DNA of 64,000 nt. Source: Janthinobacterium sp051380875. GTDB taxonomy: Bacteria; Pseudomonadota; Gammaproteobacteria; Burkholderiales; Burkholderiaceae_D. How positions within the stretch are numbered: the stretch's first letter is position 1; each line of letters opens with the position of its first letter. The DNA lies in NCBI RefSeq assembly GCF_051380875.1, contig NZ_JBNYXW010000008.1, positions 124,001 to 188,000 of the forward strand. Direction: 5' to 3'. Under the pieces are notes generated by a model. That model was not told the origin of the DNA. It searched no databases and saw only the letters and a program-made list of their open reading frames with translations. A program made the translations under genes and the position numbers. Shown one piece after another: positions 9,320 to 18,611 of this stretch.

Positions 9320-12046
9320 CTATGAACGGGGGCTATATGGCGGCAGCACGGGCGCTGGAAGTGGTATGAGAAAGCGCTTGCGCATCAGCGCCAGCATCTG
9401 GTCGGCAGGCACGGGGCGCGAGATGAAATAGCCCTGCACTTCGTTGCACTGCAGCGCGCGCAGGATGTCGAGCTGCTCGCGCGTCTCCACCCCTTCGGCC
9501 ACCACGCTCATGCCCAGCGCATGCGCCATCGACAGGATGGCGCGCACGAACACCTCGCCCTGCTCCGAGCGGCCCAGCTCCATGGTGAAGGCACGGTCGA
9601 TCTTCAAGCCATCCATGGCGAACTTCTGCAGCTGCGACAGCGAGGAGTAACCGGTGCCGAAATCGTCGACCAGCAGGCGCACGCCTAACGCGCGGATGGC
9701 CGACAGCTGCTCCACGGCGCGGTTCTGTTCATCCATCATGGCCGATTCGGTGATTTCCACCTCGATCAGGCGCGCATCGATGCGGTGGCGCGCCAGCGCG
9801 GACGCCAGCACCTGGTGCACGTCGCCGCGGCCGAACTGGCGCGCCGAAACGTTGATCGAGACGGGCACCAGCTCCTGGCCGGCCCCCTGCCAGTGCGCCA
9901 TCTGCAGGCAGACCTTCTCGATGACGACTTCGCCGAGCTGGGAAATCAAGCCGCTACTTTCGGCCACGGGGATGAATTCCAGCGGCGGCACCATGCCGTG
10001 CTGCGGGTGGCGCCAGCGCACCAGCGCCTCCATGCTGCACAGCTGCCCGCTCATGGCGTCGACCCGTGGCTGGTAGACGACGAGGAACTGATCCTGCTCC
10101 AGCGCTGCCACCAGGCTTTGCTCCAGTTCGCGGCGGTTGCGGATGGTTTCGAACAGTTCGGGCTGGAAGAAGCGGTGGTGGCCCTTGCCTGCCACTTTCA
10201 CGGCATACATGGCGATATCGGCGTTTTTCAGCAGCACGTCCGTCTCGGCGCCATCGCGCGGATACAGGCTGATGCCGATCGAGGCACCCATCTTGTGGCG
10301 TTCGCTGCCCAGGTAAAACGGCTCGTCGAAGGCGATGGCGATGCGCTGCGCCACCTGCTCGGCGCGGCTGTCGTCTTCCACCGGGTCGAGCACGACGACA
10401 AATTCATCGCCGCCCAGGCGCACCACATGGTCGCCCGGGCGCAGCACGGCTTTCAGGCGCAGGGACGCGGCGCGCAGCACCTTGTCGCCCTCGGCATGGC
10501 CCTGCGTGTCGTTGATATCCTTGAAACCATCGAGGTCGATGAACAGCAGCGCCAGCATGTGCTGCGCGATGGCGGCGCGCGCCAGCGCCTCGGGCAGGAA
10601 TTGCTGCAGCCAGTAACGGTTGGGCAAGCCCGTCAAGCCATCCTCGTTGGCCAGGCGGCGCAGGTCGCGCTCGTGCTCCTTGGCCGCACTGATATCTTGC
10701 AGCGTGACGGCCAGGCGCTCGCCGCTGCGCACCAGGCGCCAGCGTATCCAGCGCAGCTTGAACGGGTTGCCATCGGGTAATTCGATCTCTTCCTCGGAAA
10801 AGCCGGAGGCCATGGCGGCGCGGTAATGATGAATCAGGTCGCGGAAATACGGCTCGTGGGCGCGCGATTGCAGCCGCATGCCCAGCAACTGTTCGCGGCG
10901 CACGCCAAAATAGCCGGCGCCCGGCTCGTTGCAGTCGACGATCTCGAAGTCCAGGATGGCGCCATCCTCGCCACGCAGGGCGGAAATGATGAAAAAGCCG
11001 TCGCTGGTGCCTTCGGTCGCCATGCGGTAGGCGTTGCGCACGCCTTCGGACTGATGGTGGCGCCAGGCCAGGCGCAGCGACAGCACGGTGGCGATGGCGG
11101 CAAAGGCCAACAGCAGCAAGGTCACAGCCAAGGCAATGCCGATATAGATGCTGCGCGTTTCCTGGTAGGGGTGCAGCATTTCACTGCAGGCCAGCCCCAC
11201 TACGGCCGTAAATGGATAGCCTTTCAGCGCCTGCCAGCCCACATAGCGGTTTTGCTTGTCGGAAAAAGCCACCCTGCTGCCCGATTCGATGGCGCCGCTG
11301 TCCGTTTCCAGGAAGCTCGTGTCGAAAAACGGCGTGCCCTGGCCGTCATGTACCCCAGCAACGGGCAAGACGCGCGAGCCTACGCGCGTGCTGAACAGTT
11401 CGCCCTCTTCGCCCACCATCGCGGACATGCCGAACGTGCCAAAGTTGACGCTGTCGTAAAATTGCGAAAAATAACTGGAGTGGATGGAAATGAGCAGCAC
11501 GCCATCGAAATTACCATCTTCGTCCTCCAGGCGGCGCGTGAAGTGCACCAGCGTCTCGCCCGCGCCGCCAGCAACCGGGGCCGCCTCGTTGGTCCGCCCC
11601 AGCGCGATGCGCAGGGCGCTGGAATTGCTGCGCCAGTGGCGCAGCAAAAAGTCGCTGCGCTCGTTCGTGCGCAATCGCGTCAGGGGCGCCGTGGCCGTGA
11701 CGGCATGGCCCCTGCGGTCGAGGATGGCGACGATGGAAAATTGCGGTAAGGCATACATACCCTGCGCCTTCAACTGGTCCAGGCGCAGCTTGCCGCGCGC
11801 GTTTTCCCATTCATACTTGAGCTGCAGGGTCAACTGGTCCATCTGTTCGAGCGTGCGCAGCAGATACTGTCCATAGGCCTTCGACTGCGAGGCCACGCTG
11901 TCGAGCGCTTGCTGCTGCGCCACCTTCTTTTCCGCTTCCAGCTGCAGCAGGGTCGCCGTCCACAGCACGGCGCACAGGGCCAGGCACAGCACGGGCCAGG
12001 CCAGGATCAGGCGCAGATTCGCCTTGAGAAAATCGGCCCTGCTCAT
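9320..12046 (-). CDS. Membrane GGDEF-EAL cyclic-di-GMP protein with extracytoplasmic sensor
   Basis: A 908-residue protein. Helix 1 (about residues 12-34) and helix 2 (about 300-325) bracket an extracytoplasmic dCACHE-like sensor; a PAS-like domain, a GGDEF domain and an EAL domain follow. The cyclase site RLGGDEF (about 543) is intact and is preceded by an RPGD inhibitory site five residues upstream. The EAL domain keeps EALVRW, NVSARQ, EITES, DDFGTGYSS, KIDRAF and AEGVET. Both activities are therefore possible, i.e. synthesis and breakdown of c-di-GMP. The start at 12046 (MSRADFLKANLRL) was chosen for its GGTGGAG context; two upstream ATGs at 12094 and 12133 would add a cytoplasmic leader. 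It is divergent from thyA. Confidence 0.88.
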   Translation of the reverse strand: MSRADFLKANLRLILAWPVLCLALCAVLWTATLLQLEAEKKVAQQQALDSVASQSKAYGQYLLRTLEQMDQLTLQLKYEWENARGKLRLDQLKAQGMYALPQFSIVAILDRRGHAVTATAPLTRLRTNERSDFLLRHWRSNSSALRIALGRTNEAAPVAGGAGETLVHFTRRLEDEDGNFDGVLLISIHSSYFSQFYDSVNFGTFGMSAMVGEEGELFSTRVGSRVLPVAGVHDGQGTPFFDTSFLETDSGAIESGSRVAFSDKQNRYVGWQALKGYPFTAVVGLACSEMLHPYQETRSIYIGIALAVTLLLLAFAAIATVLSLRLAWRHHQSEGVRNAYRMATEGTSDGFFIISALRGEDGAILDFEIVDCNEPGAGYFGVRREQLLGMRLQSRAHEPYFRDLIHHYRAAMASGFSEEEIELPDGNPFKLRWIRWRLVRSGERLAVTLQDISAAKEHERDLRRLANEDGLTGLPNRYWLQQFLPEALARAAIAQHMLALLFIDLDGFKDINDTQGHAEGDKVLRAASLRLKAVLRPGDHVVRLGGDEFVVVLDPVEDDSRAEQVAQRIAIAFDEPFYLGSERHKMGASIGISLYPRDGAETDVLLKNADIAMYAVKVAGKGHHRFFQPELFETIRNRRELEQSLVAALEQDQFLVVYQPRVDAMSGQLCSMEALVRWRHPQHGMVPPLEFIPVAESSGLISQLGEVVIEKVCLQMAHWQGAGQELVPVSINVSARQFGRGDVHQVLASALARHRIDARLIEVEITESAMMDEQNRAVEQLSAIRALGVRLLVDDFGTGYSSLSQLQKFAMDGLKIDRAFTMELGRSEQGEVFVRAILSMAHALGMSVVAEGVETREQLDILRALQCNEVQGYFISRPVPADQMLALMRKRFLIPLPAPVLPPYSPRS

Positions 12047-12251
12047 CTCCACCACGGCAGCGTTATTATTGTTTACAAATTGTCGCAAAAACATGGTGCA
12101 GCATCTGCCGTTTCTGTATTTCCTTAGGAACATACAAGTTACCACAGAGTCATGTTTGCATGTAAGGCAGCAGCGTAATTATGTACGCGGCCCGCATCCC
12201 GCCTGTCGCGCCTGCGTTACAATCATCATCCTTACCGTTGGAGAGTGTTAC

Positions 12252-13226
12252 ATGCAGCAATATCAAGATTTGATCAAGACCGTCCTCGAAACAGGCAGCT
12301 GGCAAGATAACCGCACGGGCATCCGCACCCTGAGCGTGCCGGGCGCCATGATGCGTTTCGACTTGGCCAACGGCAACTTCCCTGCCGTGACGACCAAGAA
12401 ACTGGCTTTCAAATCCGTGATCGGCGAATTGTGCGCCTTCCTGCGCGCCTCGCGCAACGCGGCCGAGTTTCGCGCGCTGGGCTGCAAGGTATGGGACCAG
12501 AACGCCAATGAAAACGCGCAATGGCTGGCCAACCCCTACCGCGAGGGCGAGGATGACCTCGGCCCCGTGTACGGCGTGCAGTGGCGCCAATGGCCGGCCT
12601 ACAAGCTGCTCGACGTTGCCCAAGGCGCGCAAATTGCCGATGCGCAAGCCAACGGTTTTACCTTGATTGCCCCCATCGTCGAAGATGGCGTGCAGAAAGT
12701 GCTGCTGTACAAGGCTGTCGACCAGTTGCGCGAGTGCCTCGACACCATCATGAGCAACCCTGGCAGCCGCCGCATCCTGTTCCACGGCTGGAACCCGGCC
12801 GTGCTGGACGCCGTCGCCCTGCCTGCCTGCCATTTGCTATACCAGTTCATCGCGAACGCCAGCACGCGCGAACTGTCGCTGTGTTTATATGTGCGCAGCA
12901 ACGATATCGGTCTGGGCACGCCCTTCAACATCGCCGAAGGCGCGGCCCTGCTGCACCTGGTGGCGCGCCTGACGGGCTACACGCCGCGCTGGTTCACGTA
13001 TTTCATCGGCGACGCGCACATCTATGAAAACCACCTCGACATGGTGCAGGAGCAGCTCAAACGCACGCCGTTTCCCGCGCCAAGATTTGTCATCTCCGAG
13101 CGCGTGCCCGACTACGCGCAGACGGGCAAGTACGAGCCGGAATGGCTGGCAAAGATCGAACCGTCCGACTTTAGCCTGGAAGGCTATGAGCACCACGCAC
13201 CCATCAAGGCCCCGATGGCAGTCTGA
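12252..13226 (+). CDS. thyA: Thymidylate synthase, long form
   Basis: Converts dUMP to dTMP using 5,10-methylene-tetrahydrofolate. It has 324 residues, longer than the 264 of E. coli. The extra length comes mainly from an insertion between the GPVYGVQWRQW motif and the downstream VDQLREC region, which is usual for the long betaproteobacterial form. The catalytic cysteine sits in LPACHLLYQF (about Cys193), and the folate/dUMP-binding C-terminal block is present. ATG is preceded by TTGGAGAG. The stop codon overlaps the ATG of a 46-residue open frame. folA lies 7 kb downstream instead of next door. Confidence 0.95.
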   Translation: MQQYQDLIKTVLETGSWQDNRTGIRTLSVPGAMMRFDLANGNFPAVTTKKLAFKSVIGELCAFLRASRNAAEFRALGCKVWDQNANENAQWLANPYREGEDDLGPVYGVQWRQWPAYKLLDVAQGAQIADAQANGFTLIAPIVEDGVQKVLLYKAVDQLRECLDTIMSNPGSRRILFHGWNPAVLDAVALPACHLLYQFIANASTRELSLCLYVRSNDIGLGTPFNIAEGAALLHLVARLTGYTPRWFTYFIGDAHIYENHLDMVQEQLKRTPFPAPRFVISERVPDYAQTGKYEPEWLAKIEPSDFSLEGYEHHAPIKAPMAV

Positions 13227-13366
13227 TGGCAGCAACACCGCTCGCCGCCCTGCACCGCAAGCTGTTTGACGAAACCGATCGGCCGAACATGGCGGCGGCG
13301 CCTGGCATTTCGAGCGCCATGCGGAACAGTTTCGTTGCATTCCAGCACGAAATCGCCGCCGTCTGA
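13226..13366 (+). CDS. Small open frame coupled to thyA (46 aa, function unknown)
   Basis: The ATG overlaps the thyA stop codon in an ATGA-like arrangement (TGATG) and the frame runs 46 codons to TGA. The peptide begins MAATPLAALHRKLFDE and contains no recognisable domain, signal peptide or membrane segment. Its stop lies 10 nt before the stop of the convergent TonB receptor gene. It could be a real translationally coupled microprotein, the remnant of a longer gene cut off by the downstream insertion, or chance. I give no function. Confidence 0.3.
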   Translation: MAATPLAALHRKLFDETDRPNMAAAPGISSAMRNSFVAFQHEIAAV

Positions 13367-13375
13367 CGCCTGGAA

Positions 13376-15664
13376 TCAGCCGGCTCCGGGGCCGTCAGGG
13401 CCGCCGGGACCGCCTGGCCCACCAGGACCGCGCCCGCCCGGCGGACCGAAGCGCGGCTCGCGCTCGCCCTCTTTCGCCGCCGAGCCGGCGCCGCCGAGGC
13501 GGTACGACAGTCCCACGTACACCATGCGGCCATCGAAGCGGCGCGTGCTCGTCTCGCGCAGCGAGGCGCTGTTGATGACGGTTTCCATCTTGTTGCTGCT
13601 GAACACATCGGTCACATTCATGACCAGGCTCAATTGCGGCGTCACCGTATGGCGCAAGCTGAGGTTCAAGGTGTTGTTCGGCGAGCGGTAGCCCTGTCCC
13701 GACAGCATCTTGCCTTGCATTTGCAGGGCCAGTTGCAGCTGGTTGTCCGCGTTGAACTGGTAATTCAGGCGTGCGCGGCCGCTCAGGGCGTTGGCCGTGC
13801 GCGTGCTGCGGTTACCCAGGTCGTCAGCGCTGGTCTGCTCGCTGCGCGCCAGGTTGCCGCTGGTGTTTAAGGTCAGCGATGGCGTCAGCTTGCCGCTGAC
13901 GCTGAACTCCAGGCCGCTCGAATGGCTGCCTTCGCCGTTTTCGCGCGTGGTCAGGAGCACATTGTCGCTGATGAAGTAACGGTAATCGACGATGGCATCC
14001 GTGTCGCGCCGGTGGTAGGCGCGCAAGCTGCTTTCCAGGCCGGCGATCTTCGTTTCATAGCCGATTTCGAATGAATCGGTCTGCGTGGGTTTCAGCTTGG
14101 GATTGCCGGCCGACACGTTGAATTCGTCGCGGTAGACCACGTAGGGATTCAGGTCGCCCGCGTTCGGGCGGCGGATGCGGTGCGCATAGCTGAAACGCAA
14201 ATTGCTTTCGTCGCTGACCTTATAGGTGGCGAACAGGCTGGGTATGTAGTTGACGTAATTGTTGCTCGCCTCGACACCGCCCGTGATCTGGCGCACGGTC
14301 AAGTCCGTGTATTCGGCGCGCAAGCCGGCCAGCGCGCCCCAGCGCTCATTCAAACGCATCTGGTAGGAGCCGTACAGCGCAACCGTCCTCTCGTCGAGCT
14401 CGAAGCGGTTGCTACGCATGGGGTTGACGGTCTCAAGCAGGCTGCCCGGGTTGATATCCGTATACAGGGTGTCGAAGCTGCTCTGGTTGTCGGCCACCTT
14501 GTAGCCCAGCTTGGCCGTGCCGCCCGCCAGCGGACGCTCGTAGTCGCCGCTGAAGTCGACGATACGGTTGCCCGTCTCGCTGTGCTGGCGCGCGCGGCTG
14601 TCGAACGCGCTGACGGGGGCGACCGTGTAGGCGTTGGCGTAGTCGCTGTCGCTCTCATTGGCCGACGAAGACACGCGCAAGTCGATCTTCAGGGTTTCGC
14701 CCGGCAATTCGCCCTTGTGGTCGTAGCGCGCACCCCAGCTGTAGTTGCGGCTGTCGCCGTTACGCACCGTGCTGCGCACATAGTCGCCGATAGTATTGCC
14801 TAAGCTGTCGCCATTGATATAGCGGTCGACCGAGCGCTGGTCATTGCTGCGGCCGTTGTAGGACATGCTGGCGGCCAGGGTATCGCTGGCGTTCAAGTTG
14901 TAATTGACGCTGCCGTTCAAGCCCAGCGAATCATTCAAGCCATTGCTGGTGGAACTCTGGCTGCTGGGGGCAAACGCGCCCGTGTCGCGCTCGAGGCGTT
15001 CGCGGCTGACCTCGCCCACGGAATTGCGGCCATCGTGGCGGAAATTGATGCCGCCCTGGTAGCCCCATGGCCCCTCGTTGTAGGTGCCGGACACGGCCGT
15101 GTTGTAGCGCCCGGCGATGCCCGCATTCGCGTTGACGGTGGCAAAACCGCCCGGCTTGCGGTTGCGCCGCATCACCAGGTTCAAGATGGGGCCGCCACCG
15201 GCCTCGTTGCCGAACTGGGCGCCGGGATTGTTGATCACCTCGACCGATTCGATATCGTCGGCCGCCATGGCGTTCAGGGTGGCGCCGCGCGAATCGCCCT
15301 GCAACATGGCCGACGGCTTGCCGTCGATCAAGATCTGCACATTGCTGCTACCGCGCAAGGAAACGCTGCCATCGGGATCGACGGCCACCGAAGGCACGTT
15401 ATTGAGTGCATCGGCCGCCGTGCCATTCGTGCTGCCCACGTCGGACTTGACGTCGTAGACCTGGCGGTCGATGCGGCCCGTGGGGCGTTCGGCCGTCACG
15501 CTGACGGAAGGCGGCGCATCGACCGCGGGCGCCTTGGCTGCATTGGCAGACGTCGGCGGCGCCGGTTTGATGACAGCGTCGCTGGCGGGTGAAGTTTGCG
15601 CCTGGGCGGCGCCGGCGACCAGCAAGCTGCCGCCCGCGAGACAATGGAATAGGATTTTATGCAT
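13376..15664 (-). CDS. TonB-dependent outer membrane receptor with Gly/Pro-rich tail
   Basis: A 762-residue TonB-dependent receptor. A signal peptide (cleaved after AQA near residue 22) and a Pro/Ala-rich linker lead into the plug domain (SVTAERPTGRIDRQVYDVK, then VQILIDGKPSA), followed by a 22-strand-type barrel. The plug reads like the CarboxypepD/OMP_b-brl_3 receptor group; the ligand is unknown. The barrel seems to end at MVYVGLSYRL, after which a hydrophilic tail of about 35 residues continues, rich in Gly and Pro (GPGGPGGPGG). Ending in such a tail rather than an aromatic residue is unusual for a BAM substrate. The stop at 13376 converges with the small open frame after thyA. Confidence 0.88.
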   Translation of the reverse strand: MHKILFHCLAGGSLLVAGAAQAQTSPASDAVIKPAPPTSANAAKAPAVDAPPSVSVTAERPTGRIDRQVYDVKSDVGSTNGTAADALNNVPSVAVDPDGSVSLRGSSNVQILIDGKPSAMLQGDSRGATLNAMAADDIESVEVINNPGAQFGNEAGGGPILNLVMRRNRKPGGFATVNANAGIAGRYNTAVSGTYNEGPWGYQGGINFRHDGRNSVGEVSRERLERDTGAFAPSSQSSTSNGLNDSLGLNGSVNYNLNASDTLAASMSYNGRSNDQRSVDRYINGDSLGNTIGDYVRSTVRNGDSRNYSWGARYDHKGELPGETLKIDLRVSSSANESDSDYANAYTVAPVSAFDSRARQHSETGNRIVDFSGDYERPLAGGTAKLGYKVADNQSSFDTLYTDINPGSLLETVNPMRSNRFELDERTVALYGSYQMRLNERWGALAGLRAEYTDLTVRQITGGVEASNNYVNYIPSLFATYKVSDESNLRFSYAHRIRRPNAGDLNPYVVYRDEFNVSAGNPKLKPTQTDSFEIGYETKIAGLESSLRAYHRRDTDAIVDYRYFISDNVLLTTRENGEGSHSSGLEFSVSGKLTPSLTLNTSGNLARSEQTSADDLGNRSTRTANALSGRARLNYQFNADNQLQLALQMQGKMLSGQGYRSPNNTLNLSLRHTVTPQLSLVMNVTDVFSSNKMETVINSASLRETSTRRFDGRMVYVGLSYRLGGAGSAAKEGEREPRFGPPGGRGPGGPGGPGGPDGPGAG

Positions 15665-15836
15665 TTGGCTAAAGAATAATCGAGACGCTACGGATGAGGC
15701 GCTACGCCGCAGCGTGAGGGCACATGAAAGAATGCCATGATTCTAGAGACCAAAGCAAATGCGAACCATTGTTATTTACTTCAATTTACAAATCTCTTCC
15801 CCTTGTGGCATTACAGCATCATCCTATGAGGATTAG

Positions 15837-17186
15837 CTACCTCAGCAAGCCATGTCCCCGCGCCAGCTTCAGCCAGCCCGGATACTCCGTCATCAGCAAA
15901 TCATACAGTTCTGCATCGCTGTGCTCATCGGGCGAGCTGACGGAAAAGTAATTGGCGTTGTCGACCAGGCGCCCTTGCAGCTCGTCGAGCTTTTCCAGGA
16001 AGGGGAAGTCGGAATCGGCGAAGGCGGCCAGGAACTTGCTTTTTGACTTGCGCCCCTTGCCGATGCCCATGAATTGCCAGAAGATCGGCTCATTGCTGGC
16101 CCAGCGCAGCTGCTTCTCCGTTGTCGCCTGGTCACTGGTGCCGCCATCGGTGACGAACATCACATACACGGGCAGTTCGGCCACGATGGGACGCGTGCGC
16201 TCGCCGCCACGGGCGTCCGGGAAATAAAACGCGCGGATGGCTTGCATGGCGGCGCCATAGCGCGTGTCGCCTTCCAGCGGATGGCGCACAATCGCCTGGC
16301 CCACGTACGTATTGCAATTGCTCAGGGCCATGGGCGCCGGCTGGTGGACGTTCTTACCGAAAAGAAAAACGTCGATCTCGCCATCGTCATCGAATTTGCA
16401 GCCGAGCGCCAGGATGCGCTCGGCAAACTTCTGCACCAGGCCCTCCTTGTACAAACGCCCCATGGAGCCGGAAATATCCAGGCACAGACACACCTTGGCG
16501 CGGTGGTCAAGCAAGCCCACTTTTTGCAAGGACACGCCCGCCTGCTTGACCAGGCTCACCAGTTGCGGCGCCTCGCGTTCGACTCTTTTTTCCAGGTTGA
16601 TCTTCGCTTGCCCGATAGCCGCAGCCGCCGGGGCGGCAGGAGCGGCAGGAGCGGCAGGAGCGGCTTGATCGACTTCGCCGCCGAAATGGCGCACCAGCGC
16701 GTCGAGGCCACCGTTAAAACCCTGGCCCACGGCCATGCAGCGCCAGCCGCCATCCTTGCGGTACAGCTCGGCCAGCATGACGGCTTTTTCTTGCGCGAAA
16801 TCAAGGCCCGAAAAGGCGAAACGGGCCAGCTCGCGCCCCGCTGCCTGCAGGCGCACATGGCCGGACTGCAATTGCGACATCACGCCGCCGCCATCGATGG
16901 ACGCCGTGACGACGAGCCGCTCGATGCTGGCCGGCAAGCGCGCCAGCTGCAAGGCGAACGTGGCCGTGTCGCCATTGTTGCCCGCGCGCGCTTCCACGCC
17001 ACCACACGGCGTGCGCGGCTGGTTGAAAAAGGTCATGTAGCGCTCGTCGGACAGCTTACCGGCAGCGTCGAGGCCGAAACAGGCCACATCGAGCGCCTGC
17101 CCCTGCGCGGCGACGCCGATCTCCAGCACGCCATCGGGGACGAGGTTGGCCAGCGGCAAGCGTTGGCCCTTGGACAAGGTTTCCAT
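15837..17186 (-). CDS. terF: TerF-like protein: TerD domain plus von Willebrand A domain
   Basis: A 449-residue protein with an N-terminal TerD-like domain (residues 1 to about 175), an Ala/Pro linker (PAAPAAPAAP, encoded by 9-bp repeats) and a C-terminal vWA domain from about 235. The metal-ion site is complete: DISGS, a Thr in GDTRYGAAM, and Asp in FVTDGGTSD. Architecture matches TerF of tellurite-resistance loci, which are thought to form Ca2+-dependent membrane-associated stress complexes. The TerD part is closely related to that of the upstream neighbour, indicating duplication. Ribosome site GGAGAG lies 5 nt before the ATG. It is the last gene of the leftward ter group. Confidence 0.82.
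   Translation of the reverse strand: METLSKGQRLPLANLVPDGVLEIGVAAQGQALDVACFGLDAAGKLSDERYMTFFNQPRTPCGGVEARAGNNGDTATFALQLARLPASIERLVVTASIDGGGVMSQLQSGHVRLQAAGRELARFAFSGLDFAQEKAVMLAELYRKDGGWRCMAVGQGFNGGLDALVRHFGGEVDQAAPAAPAAPAAPAAAAIGQAKINLEKRVEREAPQLVSLVKQAGVSLQKVGLLDHRAKVCLCLDISGSMGRLYKEGLVQKFAERILALGCKFDDDGEIDVFLFGKNVHQPAPMALSNCNTYVGQAIVRHPLEGDTRYGAAMQAIRAFYFPDARGGERTRPIVAELPVYVMFVTDGGTSDQATTEKQLRWASNEPIFWQFMGIGKGRKSKSKFLAAFADSDFPFLEKLDELQGRLVDNANYFSVSSPDEHSDAELYDLLMTEYPGWLKLARGHGLLR
16633..16664. repeat. 9-bp tandem repeat in the terF linker
   Basis: Three exact copies of GCGGCAGGA (16633-16659) plus a 5-nt partial copy. They encode the Ala/Pro linker between the TerD and vWA domains and keep the frame whatever the copy number. 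Confidence 0.85.
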
Positions 17187-17211
17187 CAGGCTCTCCAGCG
17201 TGTCTACGCTG

Positions 17212-17239
17212 CATCATGCATCATGCGTTATGCACTATG
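17212..17239. repeat. Imperfect 7-bp tandem repeat between terA-like and terF-like genes
   Basis: Four heptamers ending in ATG (CATCATG, CATCATG, CGTTATG, CACTATG) occupy the short gap and the last codons of the terA-like gene. No known protein site is recognised. Confidence 0.6.
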
Positions 17240-18497
17240 CGATGTAGCGGCGCGGGTTATCCGCATTGAAATCGTCCTCGTCTTCCTTGGCCTCGCCCTT
17301 GAAGACGACGGGACCGTTGAAAGCGAGCTGCAAGCCCTCGCCCTGCCAGCTCAGCCAGGGCGTCGCCTCGCTGCCGGGCTCGGAGGTTTTTCCCGACGGC
17401 TCCAGGGTGATGCTGTCCGGCGTGATGCGCGCCATGCCGATCACATAGGTGTAGACAGTGTCGTCTTCGGCCGCCTTGGAGAGGCGGAAATCGAACGCGC
17501 ACTCGACGATCTGCTCGCCATACTGCATCACCATTTTCGGGCGCATGGAGGCCACCGGGACGGCGCCATTGGCCAGCGCCGAATACACGCTGAAGACCAG
17601 GCCCACCGTGCCGCCGTAATGTTGCGCCAGCGCAGGATTGACTTCCACCGTTTCCGTGGCCGGCTCCTTGCCCGAGGCGCCCGCCACGTCGCCCAGGTGG
17701 CGCACGAAGGGCATGGCGTCGAAGTGGCCCGGCGTATCGGGCGCCTGGATGAAGCGCATCTTGCCATTTGGCAAGAGGATGCCAACGCGCAAGTCGAGGT
17801 CGTCGTTATCGTCATCGCCATCGCCGTTATCGACCCAGGTGGCCTTGACGGTGAGCTTTTTCGGCGCGCCCGCGCCCTTCTCCAGCGACACCTTGTGCGT
17901 CTGCCCCGCCTTGGTCAGCGAGATTTTCGACAGGGAAATCTTGGGCGCGATCGGTTCGGGAACGGGTTCAGCGACTTGCGGCGCCACCTCGCCGCCAAAA
18001 TGCGCCACCAGCGCGTCCAGGCCGCCATTGAAACCCTGGCCCACGGCCATGAAGCGCCAAGCGCCATCCTTGCGGTAGAACTCGCCCAGCATGACAGCCT
18101 TTTCTTGCGCAAAATCAAGGCCCGAAAAGGCAAAACGGGCCAGCTCGCGCCCGCCGTCGAGCAGGCGCACATAGCCACTGCCCAGCTGCGCCATGGTCGC
18201 CGCGCCCTCGACGGCGACCGTCACGACCAGGCGCTGTATGCTGGCGGGCAAGCGGTCGAGCTGGTAGCTGAAACCGGCAGCGTCACCGGCCGGTGCGCTG
18301 GTCTCGACGCCGCCACACGGCGTGCGCGGCTGGTTGAAGAAGGTCATGTAGCGCTCGTCGGACAATTTGCCGTTTGCATCGAGGCCGAAACAGGCAAAAT
18401 CCAGCGGCACGCCGGCGCTTTTGATGCCCAGTTGCAAAGCATTGCCCGTGACGAGGCCAGACAGCGCCAGGCGTTGCCCCTTGATCAGGTTTTCCAT
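17235..18497 (-). CDS. terA: TerA-like double TerD-domain protein
   Basis: A 420-residue cytoplasmic protein with an N-terminal TerD-like domain (1 to about 170; LDFACFGLDANGKLSDERYM and AVGQGFNGGLDALV blocks), a linker, and a second TerD-type domain from about 190. The second domain carries an extremely acidic loop (WVDNGDGDDDNDDLDLRVG), a candidate Ca2+ site. Length and two-domain build agree with TerA. It sits between terD and the terF-like gene, all leftward, with gaps of 114 and 48 nt. The symbol is by architecture; assignment to TerA rather than another TerD paralogue is moderate. The N-terminal domain is near-duplicated in the next gene. Confidence 0.75.
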   Translation of the reverse strand: MENLIKGQRLALSGLVTGNALQLGIKSAGVPLDFACFGLDANGKLSDERYMTFFNQPRTPCGGVETSAPAGDAAGFSYQLDRLPASIQRLVVTVAVEGAATMAQLGSGYVRLLDGGRELARFAFSGLDFAQEKAVMLGEFYRKDGAWRFMAVGQGFNGGLDALVAHFGGEVAPQVAEPVPEPIAPKISLSKISLTKAGQTHKVSLEKGAGAPKKLTVKATWVDNGDGDDDNDDLDLRVGILLPNGKMRFIQAPDTPGHFDAMPFVRHLGDVAGASGKEPATETVEVNPALAQHYGGTVGLVFSVYSALANGAVPVASMRPKMVMQYGEQIVECAFDFRLSKAAEDDTVYTYVIGMARITPDSITLEPSGKTSEPGSEATPWLSWQGEGLQLAFNGPVVFKGEAKEDEDDFNADNPRRYIA

Positions 18498-18611
18498 AGG
18501 ATTATTTATTCAGAGGTGAGAGCTTCAGACAACGGCGCCGGGCAAGCCGCGTCGTCCGAAGACAGTACTCCATAGCGGCATGATGCCGCCATGGGCCGTT
18601 TTCCGGAGCTC

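Noticed and set aside
16074..18575. An 833-codon plus-strand open frame opposite the ter genes
   Set aside because: The sequence is low-complexity His/Arg/Ala-rich and mirrors the coding strand; the minus strand carries complete TerD and vWA motifs.
18575..18589. A near-palindrome (GCGGCAT, G, ATGCCGC) between terD and the terA-like gene
   Set aside because: Could be a weak hairpin, but it has no T tract and is too short to call as terminator or operator without comparison.
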